From positions 1 to 64,000 of the forward strand of contig JADGQO010000042.1 in assembly GCA_017881725.1 (NCBI GenBank): a stretch of DNA of 64,000 nucleotides. The letters run 5' to 3'. The notes under the pieces are model-generated. The model saw nothing but the letters and a program-made list of their open reading frames with translations. It was not told the origin of the DNA and did not search any database. Both the position numbers and the translations under genes were made by a program. This document shows, piece by piece, positions 8,406 through 15,381 of this stretch. The number at the start of each line of letters is the position of its first letter. The first letter of the stretch is position 1. The DNA comes from Fibrobacteria bacterium (lineage in GTDB: Bacteria > Fibrobacterota > Fibrobacteria > UBA11236).

Positions 8406-10562
8406 TCAGTCCTTCTTGGTCAGGTAATAGTGGTAATAATGCTTGTAATATCCGTAGGAGTTGTAGCCCTTGGTGATGTCCACGTCGTTCAGGATGCAGC
8501 CGAGCACCCTGGCGTTTACGTTTCGCAGGGTTTGCAGCGTGCGCGCGCTCAACGTCAAACTCGTCTTGTTGGCGCGGATTACGAGCACCACGCCGTCCAA
8601 CTTGTTGGCGAGAATGGCCGCGTCGGTCACGGCTATGATCGGCGGAGTGTCGAACAGGATGTAGCGGTAACGCTTCTTAAGCTCCACGAGGAAGGCGTCC
8701 ATTTTTTTAGAGCCCAGCAGTTCGGCCGGATTCGGCATGTAGGCGCCGGCGGTCATTACGCGCAGGTTGGTGCCTTCCACCTCGCGGCAAACTTCGTCGA
8801 TGGTATTGGTTCCCGCGAAAAAATCGCCGAAACCCGGTCCGCGATCGAATCCGAAGAGATGATGGTTCACGGGACGGCGCAAATCCGCGTCGATGATCAG
8901 CGTCGGCTCGCCTTGTTGCGCGAAGGAAAGCGCGGTATTGGCCATGGTGAGGGATTTGCCTTCGCCCGGCCCGCTGCTGGTGATGAGCAAGGTTTGAATC
9001 ACCTTGTCTGGACTGGAAAAGACGATATTGGTGCGGAGCGAACGGTACGCTTCGGCGACCACGCTTTCCTCGCTTTGCGGGCCGACCACCAACTCGGGAT
9101 ATTTGTTCCGGATTTGTTGCTTTTTCCCCTTGGTCACCGTGCGCTTCACTTCCAGGTCCGTCTTCTTTGGGACGATGTGGGGGATGGTCCCGAGCAAGGT
9201 CAAGGCCAGGGTTTTTTCGACATCATCAGGCGACTTCACGGTGTCGTCCATCAGCTCCCGCAAGAGGCTGAGGCCCACGCCGATGGCGGTGCCGATGAAA
9301 AGGGACACCAGATAAAACGCGTAGTCGCGCCGCTGGATGGGATCGGTCGGCAATTGGGCCGCGTCCACGAGCTTGATTCCCCCGCTCTTGGATTGGACCT
9401 GGATGACCGCGTCTTCCAACCGCTCCGAAAGCCGCTGTTGGGTCGCGATATAACGCGCGAGGAGATTATCCAACTGGCTCATTTCGAATTCGGTTTTCCC
9501 GATGTCGGGATGCCCCTGCCGATACGCAATGATGGCCCGCTTGAAGGCGTCCAAGCGCGCGTTTTTAAGCCGCATTTCCCCTTCGGCCAGCGCCACTTCC
9601 TTGCGCAGCGCCTGCCATTGGTTCAGCATGCCGATGTCCTGCTGCGAGTCGTTATGCGGGGTAAGCTTTACGATGCGCTCTTCCAGTGACTGCATGTCCG
9701 TATTCAATTTGCTGTCCGGCGTGATGGTGATGCCCAGGCGGATTTTCTTTTCTTTTTCTTTTTCCAATTGCGCCATTTGCACCCGCAGCGAGGCCAGTAG
9801 GGAGTCGTTTTTTCCGGCCGCCGGTTTGTTGATGGTGTTATCGAGGGATTTGAAATAGCTCCGCTTGGCCTCCAGATTGGCCTTGTCCAATTCCAGTTTG
9901 ACCAATTCGTCCTGGTAGTTTTTTTCCAACGCGGCCAGCCCGGCCGCGTCGCCGAGACTGGATAATTTGGAGACGTCCAGTTTTTTATTGCGCTCCAGTT
10001 GGATTTCATCCCGCTTGCGAACGCATAAGTCGATTTGCTCCTTAATGGCCGAGACGGCCTTCTCGGCTTCCTCGTTGTCCACTTTCCGGCAAAAGACAAT
10101 CAGGCTGTCCGTGGCGTTTTTAACCAGTGTGTAACTCAACGCCGCCGAATTGGTTTTGGCGGAAATCGCAATGAAGGAATGCACGCTGCCTTCATTCACC
10201 GTGATGGTTTGCGCCAGGTATTCTTTTTGGTGGGACAATATTTTCGAGTGAGCCAATTCCGGCGCCAAGGCTTGGGCCAGCCGTTCGAGAAACGCCTGGC
10301 TCTGGAAAATGGCTCGGTAATATCCGATGTCTTTTTGGCTGGCGCCGTTGTCCATCATCATGGGTGTTTCCGGACTGAATTTTTCATCCATCACCAGTTG
10401 GCTTGAGGTGATGAAGGAGTCCGGCAGGTGCTTTACGAACCACCAGGTGGGGCCCAGGAACGCGGAAAGGGAAAACAAGATCATCCACCGGTTCTTGACC
10501 AGGATCCGGAAATAATCCCCGAGCGCCAACTCGCGCGTGGGCTTGTGTGGAGCCTGGCTCAT
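8406..10562 (-). CDS. Wzc-type polysaccharide co-polymerase with BY-kinase domain
   Basis: A 718-residue inner-membrane tyrosine autokinase that sets chain length and works with the outer-membrane exporter. It has an N-terminal Wzz domain with TM1 at about 26-43, a periplasmic part dominated by coiled coil (about 165-400), and TM2 at about 414-434. The cytoplasmic BY-kinase has Walker A GPGEGKS (531-537), Walker A' LIIDADLRRP and Walker B YILFDTPP. The last 20 residues contain eight tyrosines, the autophosphorylation cluster. I start at the ATG at 10562, which forms an ATGA overlap with the upstream gene, rather than the GTG ten codons earlier. Kinase and co-polymerase are fused in one chain, as in proteobacterial Wzc. 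Confidence 0.94.
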   Translation of the reverse strand: MSQAPHKPTRELALGDYFRILVKNRWMILFSLSAFLGPTWWFVKHLPDSFITSSQLVMDEKFSPETPMMMDNGASQKDIGYYRAIFQSQAFLERLAQALAPELAHSKILSHQKEYLAQTITVNEGSVHSFIAISAKTNSAALSYTLVKNATDSLIVFCRKVDNEEAEKAVSAIKEQIDLCVRKRDEIQLERNKKLDVSKLSSLGDAAGLAALEKNYQDELVKLELDKANLEAKRSYFKSLDNTINKPAAGKNDSLLASLRVQMAQLEKEKEKKIRLGITITPDSKLNTDMQSLEERIVKLTPHNDSQQDIGMLNQWQALRKEVALAEGEMRLKNARLDAFKRAIIAYRQGHPDIGKTEFEMSQLDNLLARYIATQQRLSERLEDAVIQVQSKSGGIKLVDAAQLPTDPIQRRDYAFYLVSLFIGTAIGVGLSLLRELMDDTVKSPDDVEKTLALTLLGTIPHIVPKKTDLEVKRTVTKGKKQQIRNKYPELVVGPQSEESVVAEAYRSLRTNIVFSSPDKVIQTLLITSSGPGEGKSLTMANTALSFAQQGEPTLIIDADLRRPVNHHLFGFDRGPGFGDFFAGTNTIDEVCREVEGTNLRVMTAGAYMPNPAELLGSKKMDAFLVELKKRYRYILFDTPPIIAVTDAAILANKLDGVVLVIRANKTSLTLSARTLQTLRNVNARVLGCILNDVDITKGYNSYGYYKHYYHYYLTKKD

Positions 10563-11509
10563 TTTTTCAGCACCGAGGAAACCACGAACCATGCCGTGAT
10601 CAACGTGACGAGATCACGAGCCACTTCCAGGCTCTTGGTCCAGGTAATGGCCTTGGTATAAACAATCATGACGTCCCCTTCGGCCAAGAGGGGGAGGTCC
10701 TCGGTTTTTCCGTTGTCGATGAATTTCTGCATGTCCAGCAAGTAATCGGCCCGTTGCCCACCCGGCGATCCGATGATACGCACGCGGTTCAGGTTCGCGT
10801 CCCCGGACGGCCCTCCGGCCAGATAAAGCATGTCGAATACCGACGCCGATTCCCCCACGGGATAAAATCCGGGCTTGTTCACGGCCCCGAGAATTTTCAC
10901 GTAGCGGGATTTTTTCGAGGAGAGGATGATGATGCGATCGCCGTCCGCCAGAGTCGGCAACAGCGCGAGGTCTCCGGAAGACATGAATTTTTGCAGGTCA
11001 TAGTAGCTGGCGTTTTCGTCCCCTTGGTTTTTATGCACCAATTTGACGCGCTGCAAATCCGCCTGATCCATGGTGCCCATCGCGGCCAGCAGAACTTCCT
11101 GCAGGCTCGCCTTGGGGGAAACCGTGACCAGCCCCGGCTTCTTAACCTGGCCCAACACCATGATGGAAATCGGCGTTTCGGAAAGCACGCTGACGAGCAC
11201 TAGCGGCGACTCCACGACCTTGGCCAATTTATACGCGAGGATGTCCTGCAATTCGCTGGTGGTTTTGTCGACGACGGATGCGTCCTGATAAAGCGGGTAA
11301 TCGATGGTGCCGTTGTCCTTGACGCGCACCACTTCGGAGAGCTCCTTGTCGTTCTTCACGATGATGTTGAGGGTCATGCCGGCCTTGATGACGGTTGCTT
11401 GGGAAGGAACGAAAGCGAAAAGTAAAATGGCAAAGGTTAAAAGGAAAACGGCAAACGGGAAGGCGCAGCCCTTTTCACCGATCCGGCTCCAGGAATTTGT
11501 ATTCATCAT
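10559..11509 (-). CDS. Wza/SLBB-family polysaccharide export protein
   Basis: A secreted protein of about 316 residues that should form the periplasm-outer membrane channel for the polysaccharide. After the signal peptide comes the Poly_export domain (IKAGMTLNIIVKNDKELSEV, GTIDYPLYQDASV). Two SLBB-like modules follow (ISIMVLGQVKKPGLVTVSP and KILGAVNKPGFYPVGESASV), then a C-terminal hydrophobic helix SLEVARDLVTLITAWFVVSSV. There is no lipobox; cleavage is predicted at PSQA/TV by signal peptidase I, unlike lipoprotein Wza. The start is uncertain: two adjacent ATGs at 11509 and 11506 and an ATG at 11530 all lie in heptamer repeats with no Shine-Dalgarno. The frame remains open to 11572. Confidence 0.85.
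   Translation of the reverse strand: MMNTNSWSRIGEKGCAFPFAVFLLTFAILLFAFVPSQATVIKAGMTLNIIVKNDKELSEVVRVKDNGTIDYPLYQDASVVDKTTSELQDILAYKLAKVVESPLVLVSVLSETPISIMVLGQVKKPGLVTVSPKASLQEVLLAAMGTMDQADLQRVKLVHKNQGDENASYYDLQKFMSSGDLALLPTLADGDRIIILSSKKSRYVKILGAVNKPGFYPVGESASVFDMLYLAGGPSGDANLNRVRIIGSPGGQRADYLLDMQKFIDNGKTEDLPLLAEGDVMIVYTKAITWTKSLEVARDLVTLITAWFVVSSVLKK
11407..11455 (-). repeat. Heptanucleotide repeat block B, inside the signal-peptide codons
   Basis: Seven in-phase 7-bp units on the minus strand: TTTGCCG, TTTTCCT, TTTAACC, TTTGCCA, TTTTACT, TTTCGCT, TTCGTTC. The block begins exactly on a codon boundary of the Wza-like gene (residue 19 if translation starts at 11509). It encodes FAVFLLT, FAILLFA and FV, a seven-residue periodicity that forms the signal-peptide hydrophobic core. 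Its A-rich strand is the plus strand, opposite to block A at 11509-11550. Confidence 0.8.
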
Positions 11510-11550
11510 TTTGACTTTTAGCTTTTGCATTTTGAATTTTGAATTTTCAA
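11509..11550 (-). repeat. Heptanucleotide repeat block A, at the start of the Wza-like gene
   Basis: Six in-phase 7-bp units on the minus strand with the form NNNAAAA: TTGAAAA, TTCAAAA, TTCAAAA, TGCAAAA, GCTAAAA, GTCAAAA. The block begins 3 bp after the stop of the TonB-like gene and its last A is the first base of the ATG at 11509. It occupies the position where a ribosome binding site would be. It is far more A-rich than the surrounding GC-rich genes. Confidence 0.85.
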
Positions 11551-11552
11551 GA

Positions 11553-12608
11553 TCACGCCGGCTTGAAAACAAAGGGCGATTTCATTTCCACCGGGCCCCC
11601 CGTGGAGGGAGGAAAAATCCAACGCTTGATCCGGCGCAGCAATTCGGCGGTGAAATCCGGATCGTCCAAAGTGGTCTCCGATCGCATGGTGGTCGCCGAA
11701 GATACCGCACCGTCTTCTTCGATGACCATTACGACCGTGATTTTACCTTCCAAGGCGGGATTGATCTTCAGACGTTCCTCATACATCATGCTGATTACCG
11801 ATTGTTTTTTGTTGATGAAGGCGGCCACGTCCGATAAGCTCCGGTTGCCCGTGTATTTGGATGATTTGTCGAGCAACTCCGGTTTCTCGAGCTCGGTCAC
11901 GCCGATTTTTTCCATCACACTGCTCTTAGCATTTTGGAATCCTTTCACGAGCTTGTCAATGCCGGATGTCGCCGCGACCGCGTCATCCTTGGTTTGCGGG
12001 GCGGATCCATCCTGGTTCACGGTTCCCTTTTTGCCGTCATACTTGGTCAGTCCATCGATGTTTCCGAGTTTGGATTCGAGGTCGCCGAAGCCCGCGAATC
12101 CGCCGCCTTGGCTTTGTCGCCCCACCGGCCTGCCCTGGGCGCTGGGCCCCTTTCCGGAAAGGATGGACAGTACCGCCGCCTTGGTGATGCGCTCCTGGAC
12201 TTTGCCGATTTGCTCCGTGACGGTTTTGCGGGAACGTTCTATGCGCGCGGACGCCGATGCGTCTCCGGCGGCTCCGGCCGGACTCTGTCCGGCTGGTCCA
12301 CGGGCATGTCCGGAGCGGCCTTTACCGGATTGAGGCGACGCGGGCTTAGGCACGATTTTCCCCGGGGGTTTCAAGGGCATGATGATTTTGGCTACGCGCT
12401 CGGAAATGTCCTCCAGGCTGGATTTTTCCAATCCGCTATAATCGATCGATTTAACGCCGACCAGCAATAGCACGAAGAGGAGCGCGCACGCGGTGAAGCT
12501 TGTAATGGCCGGCACGTCAATTTGATCGAACAGCCCGCCTTTATAGGCGGACCGCAAGCCATCCGGCAACTTTTCCCGCGGCTTTTCCTTTAACTTCTCA
12601 GTCAACAT
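11553..12608 (-). CDS. TonB-like protein with AgmX/PglI C-terminal domain
   Basis: A 351-residue energy-transducer-like protein. A cytoplasmic basic N-terminus is followed by one transmembrane helix (about 34-52, ITSFTACALLFVLLLVGV), a proline/glycine-rich periplasmic linker (about 80-130) and a coiled-coil-like middle. The C-terminal domain (about 268-350) has the AgmX/PglI pattern: MMYEERLKINPALEGKITVV, then EEDGAVSSATTM, ELLRRIKRWIFPPS and SPFVFKPA. AgmX was named from Myxococcus gliding-motility work. The gene overlaps the second exbD by 11 bp and is followed directly by the Wza-like gene. No TonB-dependent receptor is nearby, so the partner is probably another envelope protein, perhaps of the polysaccharide exporter. 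Confidence 0.85.
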   Translation of the reverse strand: MLTEKLKEKPREKLPDGLRSAYKGGLFDQIDVPAITSFTACALLFVLLLVGVKSIDYSGLEKSSLEDISERVAKIIMPLKPPGKIVPKPASPQSGKGRSGHARGPAGQSPAGAAGDASASARIERSRKTVTEQIGKVQERITKAAVLSILSGKGPSAQGRPVGRQSQGGGFAGFGDLESKLGNIDGLTKYDGKKGTVNQDGSAPQTKDDAVAATSGIDKLVKGFQNAKSSVMEKIGVTELEKPELLDKSSKYTGNRSLSDVAAFINKKQSVISMMYEERLKINPALEGKITVVMVIEEDGAVSSATTMRSETTLDDPDFTAELLRRIKRWIFPPSTGGPVEMKSPFVFKPA

Positions 12609-13086
12609 CGTGTTTCATCACCGCCAGGGAAAAACTGCTGTATCCGTTTTCACCGCAGGTCGCCAAAACTTTTTGCAGCAACCAGTAGGGAATTTTTTTA
12701 TCGCCCTGTACCGTGAGTTTTCCGTTGAAGGTCACGTTTTTGTCGTACTCGGCGATGGCTTCGGTTTGTTTCCGCTTATCCTCCAAAAAGGTGGAGAGCC
12801 CGGGAATCTGGGTTCCGGAGCGCTCCTGCTCTTCGCTGACCAAGGCCACCGGAGTCCCTTCCACCAGGATGTGCTTTTCGCTGATGGCGACGATTATCGT
12901 ATTCTCGGGCCTGGTTTTGGACGTGCTCATCGGCAGTTCGAGATTCTTGCTTTGGGTGATGATGTCGCCTTCGCTGGAAAAATTCTTCAAGAGGAAAAAG
13001 ACGAGTACCGTCAACACGTCGACCAGCGAGGTCATTTGCGGCTTGGCCATGTCCGGTGGGCCGCGGCGTTTCCGTCTCATGGTCAT
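12598..13086 (-). CDS. ExbD/TolR-family protein, second copy (keeps the proton-path Asp)
   Basis: A 162-residue proton-channel subunit. A short basic N-terminus leads to one transmembrane helix, MTSLVDVLTVLVFFLLKNF, in which Asp23 is at the position of the protonatable aspartate of ExbD/TolR/MotB. A periplasmic domain of about 115 residues follows, with the strand-helix pattern of the family (VAISEKHILVEGTPVALV, then ITVQGDKKIPYWLLQKVLATCG in shortened form). It is 4 bp downstream of the first exbD and overlaps the TonB-like gene. Two different ExbD proteins with a single ExbB match the AglR-AglQ-AglS composition of the Myxococcus motor. Confidence 0.9.
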   Translation of the reverse strand: MTMRRKRRGPPDMAKPQMTSLVDVLTVLVFFLLKNFSSEGDIITQSKNLELPMSTSKTRPENTIIVAISEKHILVEGTPVALVSEEQERSGTQIPGLSTFLEDKRKQTEAIAEYDKNVTFNGKLTVQGDKKIPYWLLQKVLATCGENGYSSFSLAVMKHDVD

Positions 13087-13090
13087 GGAT

Positions 13091-13606
13091 TCACCCCCCG
13101 GACAAGAGGATTTTCGGAAATTTGTTTTCGCGCAGCACGTCCATCGAAGTGATGATGTCCTGGTAGACGATGTTCGAATCGATCAGCATCACCACGCTTT
13201 CGGCGCTCGGATACTCTTCCTTCAGCCGTTTCATGAATTGTCCCAAACGCGGAAAGTCGTAGCCCTGGGCCCCTTTGGGAATGGGGTCCAGCTTACGGCC
13301 CTCGCCGATGACCTGGAATCCGTTTTCGGATACCACCAAGGTGATATCGACCTCCGGGTGTGTCGCTGTATCGGCGGCTGATTGGGTGCCTGCTTCACCG
13401 GGTCCGGAAGGGGGCAAGTTGAATTTGATCACGGCCAATTGCGTGAAGACCACCATGGTGACCAGAAAGGAAATGAGGATGATGAGCATGTTCATCATCG
13501 GCGTCATGTCCAGATCAATTGGCGCGGACTGCGCCAACCCACCTTTGGAGGCGATACCGCCCCTCGATTTCCCCCCCGGCGCGGGTCCGGAGACCGACCC
13601 GCTCAT
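13091..13606 (-). CDS. ExbD/TolR-family protein, first copy (Asn replaces the proton-path Asp)
   Basis: A 171-residue ExbD/TolR homologue. The transmembrane helix reads LDMTPMMNMLIILISFLV; residue 39 is Asn (codon AAC on the minus strand at 13490-13492) where the family normally has the essential Asp. A long Gly/Ser/Lys-rich cytoplasmic N-terminus precedes the helix. The periplasmic part contains a family-like DITLVVSENGFQVIGEG strand-helix and ends with SVVMLIDSNIVYQDIITSMD and FPKILLSGG. The start ATG overlaps the exbB stop by 4 bp. Together with the second ExbD it would make a stator with only one type of ionizable helix. Confidence 0.9.
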   Translation of the reverse strand: MSGSVSGPAPGGKSRGGIASKGGLAQSAPIDLDMTPMMNMLIILISFLVTMVVFTQLAVIKFNLPPSGPGEAGTQSAADTATHPEVDITLVVSENGFQVIGEGRKLDPIPKGAQGYDFPRLGQFMKRLKEEYPSAESVVMLIDSNIVYQDIITSMDVLRENKFPKILLSGG

Positions 13607-14400
13607 CCCCGGCCCATTCCGGGCATAACGCCGCCCACCGGTCCCTGACCGACCGGACTTGGTCCGACCGGTCCCTGACCGCCATAATCGGGGCCCCCTA
13701 AACCTTGACCGCCCGGACCCTGTCCGGCCGGCCCCGATTGTCCGTATCGATTTCCCGGATTGGTCTTACGTTGCGCGTTGAGAAAGTTCACCAGTCGCAA
13801 CACGGTCTCATCGATTTGCTCCAGTAAATGATTCGACTTCGAACCCAGCCAGGAAAATGCCGCCATGCAAATCATGGCCGACATGAGGCCAAGCGCCGTG
13901 GCATTGAGCGCCAAGGTGATTCCTCGCGCCAATAGCTTGCTTTTCTGGGAAGGGTCGGCGGATTCCAAGGCCGAAAAGGCTTCCTGAAGGCCGAAAATGG
14001 TGCCCAATAATCCCACCAGGGTGCACAAATTGGCGAGGAGGCCCAAGTAATGGGTGCGCTTTTGCAGGCGGGGAACTTCGCGAAGAGAAACCTCTTCGAG
14101 GGCATCCTTGATTTCCTCGGGAGTGGCGACTTGCTCGTATTTCCAAATGCCTGCTTCCAAGATTAGGCCCAGCGGAGTCCCGGTTTGCGCGCACAGCTTA
14201 CGCGCCTCCGCAATTTTTTCCTTGCGAATCAAAGCCGTGGTATCCGCCAAAAGTTTCTTGGAATTGATACGGCACTTGATGAAAAAGAACCAAACCCGCT
14301 CGAATATCACGGACAGGCCTAGGCCCAACAGGCCCAGGATGAGGTATTCGACGGTACCGCCTTCATTGATGAATTTGGCAATTTTCATCAGGATTTCCAT
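13603..14400 (-). CDS. MotA/TolQ/ExbB-family proton channel with Gly/Pro-rich tail
   Basis: A 265-residue inner-membrane channel protein of the ExbB/TolQ/AglR family. TM1 is at about 17-37, then a cytoplasmic domain; TM2 (about 119-140) contains LVGLLGTIFGLQEAF and TM3 (about 163-185) contains ITLALNATALGLMSAM. The conserved Thr/Ala-Thr positions of the proton path are kept. I choose the ATG at 14400 because AGAGG stands just upstream; the open frame reaches 14571 but has no family similarity there. From residue 215 to the end there is a Gly/Gln/Pro-rich tail made of GQGPGG-like units, which ExbB proteins normally lack. This is the first gene of the polysaccharide operon. Confidence 0.92.
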   Translation of the reverse strand: MEILMKIAKFINEGGTVEYLILGLLGLGLSVIFERVWFFFIKCRINSKKLLADTTALIRKEKIAEARKLCAQTGTPLGLILEAGIWKYEQVATPEEIKDALEEVSLREVPRLQKRTHYLGLLANLCTLVGLLGTIFGLQEAFSALESADPSQKSKLLARGITLALNATALGLMSAMICMAAFSWLGSKSNHLLEQIDETVLRLVNFLNAQRKTNPGNRYGQSGPAGQGPGGQGLGGPDYGGQGPVGPSPVGQGPVGGVMPGMGRG

Positions 14401-14437
14401 AATTCCTCTGACTTTCCAAAAGACTCGGTGTGCGGCT

Positions 14438-14467
14438 ATTATACCGTTCCGGTTTTTTGGGGTGCAA
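14438..14467 (-). promoter_or_regulatory. Sigma70-like promoter of the motor/polysaccharide operon
   Basis: On the minus strand, TTGCAC (14462-14467), an 18-bp spacer and a perfect TATAAT (14438-14443). Transcription would begin near 14431, about 30 nt before the exbB ATG. It is the only clear promoter seen upstream of the 14-kb operon. Confidence 0.65.
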
Positions 14468-14667
14468 TCGAGGAGAGCGGGTAAATCAGGGTGATGGATT
14501 GAACGTGCACCCAGGTTGAATAGAGTTCCTTGAGTTACGGGTCCGACCGTCGGTCCAATCCGAGGCCTCAAACTTGCATGCGGACGATCCGAACTTTCCC
14601 TATTCTTGAGGTCTTCATTCTTTCCTTGAGCAACCGAAAAAATGCTGAATTTATCCTGTAGTAGCCC

Positions 14668-14696
14668 TTGTGCATTCCAAAGGTTGGCTATATATT
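14668..14696 (+). promoter_or_regulatory. Sigma70-like promoter of the SH3-domain gene
   Basis: TTGTGC (14668-14673), 17-bp spacer, TATATT (14691-14696), followed by AAGGA about 10 nt before the ATG at 14742. Confidence 0.6.
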
Positions 14697-14741
14697 GCTA
14701 ACCAACGGACACGGTTCCCCACCGGTTTTAAGGAAGGGTGT

Positions 14742-15200
14742 ATGAAGAAAATCGCTGTATTTTTGATTCTGTCATTAGCGACTTGGGCTTTCTCCAAGGA
14801 TAAAGTGGAAACAACGACGGTGACCCGGATCAAGTCTGGCGGCGCCGCTATCTTTAAGGCGGAAGCCTCCGAAGAAAGCGAAAAAATCGCGGATCTGACC
14901 GCCGGCGATGAAATCACCGTCCTGAAACAAAGTAAAGCTCGTTCCATGGTGAAAACCTCCGGTAGCATCAAGGGCTGGGTCGACAATGGTCAAATCGAAC
15001 GCGTCAAAATCAGTAGCGGTGGAACGCATAACCTGAAAAACGTAGAAGTCGTAGGCTGGCTGGATAATCCCTCGGCCGTGTACATTTTGGACAATACCAA
15101 TCCGGATTTGAACGCCTTGCCCATTGATCGCAATTTCAATAGTGAAATCGTCGAAAAGAAGGACCGTGAAGAGGTCGAGCGCACCTACGACGAAAATTAG
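14742..15200 (+). CDS. Secreted SH3-like domain protein
   Basis: A 152-residue exported protein. The signal peptide is MKKIAVFLILSLATWAFS. A bacterial SH3 domain (about 25-85) follows, with the typical IADLTAGDEITVLKQSKARS and SGSIKGWVDNGQIERV strands. The C-terminal 60 residues (VEVVGWLDNPSAVYILD, then an acidic KKDREEVERTYDEN end) match no family I recognise. The ATG at 14742 has a good Shine-Dalgarno (AAGGAAGG) and starts the signal peptide; the frame is open further upstream without one. The gene is monocistronic, with its own promoter and a strong terminator. It probably binds or senses a cell-wall or outer-membrane component, but no function is assigned. Confidence 0.8.
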   Translation: MKKIAVFLILSLATWAFSKDKVETTTVTRIKSGGAAIFKAEASEESEKIADLTAGDEITVLKQSKARSMVKTSGSIKGWVDNGQIERVKISSGGTHNLKNVEVVGWLDNPSAVYILDNTNPDLNALPIDRNFNSEIVEKKDREEVERTYDEN

Positions 15201-15258
15201 TTTACAGACCGCCGCAAGGTGAGTCGGGTCGAGTCTCTTAGGTAATTGATGTAAATGA

Positions 15259-15285
15259 CCCCGCAGCTGACTGCGGGGTTTTTTT
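15259..15285 (+). terminator. Intrinsic terminator after the SH3-domain gene
   Basis: Perfect 8-bp stem CCCCGCAG/CTGCGGGG (15259-15266, 15271-15278) with a CTGA tetraloop, followed by seven T. Confidence 0.92.
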
Positions 15286-15381
15286 GTGTCCTAAGCGGAC
15301 GCGACGCCTTGAAGGATGTCGAAAAGGGCTAAAGCGGAAGCGATGCTTTGAGGCAAGCCGAAAGGCTGCAGCAGACCTCGA

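Larger units (their letters stand above)
14401..14741. other. Divergent intergenic region between exbB and the SH3-domain gene
   Basis: These 341 bp hold two outward-facing sigma70-like promoters (14438-14467 minus, 14668-14696 plus) and an imperfect inverted repeat GGTCCGAC/GTCGGTCC around 14540-14556. I see no credible gene between them. Confidence 0.6.

Noticed and set aside
8124-9689. 521-codon plus-strand open frame opposite the flippase and tyrosine-kinase genes
   Set aside because: It is antisense to two well-recognised genes, gives no protein family, and arises from GC-rich third codon positions.
11553-14400. Tol-Pal system as the identity of the exbB-exbD-exbD-TonB-like genes
   Set aside because: No tolB, pal or TolA-type gene is present, there are two ExbD genes, and the C-terminal domain is AgmX/PglI-type. 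The YbgC-like thioesterase at 17,589 is on a separate transcript.
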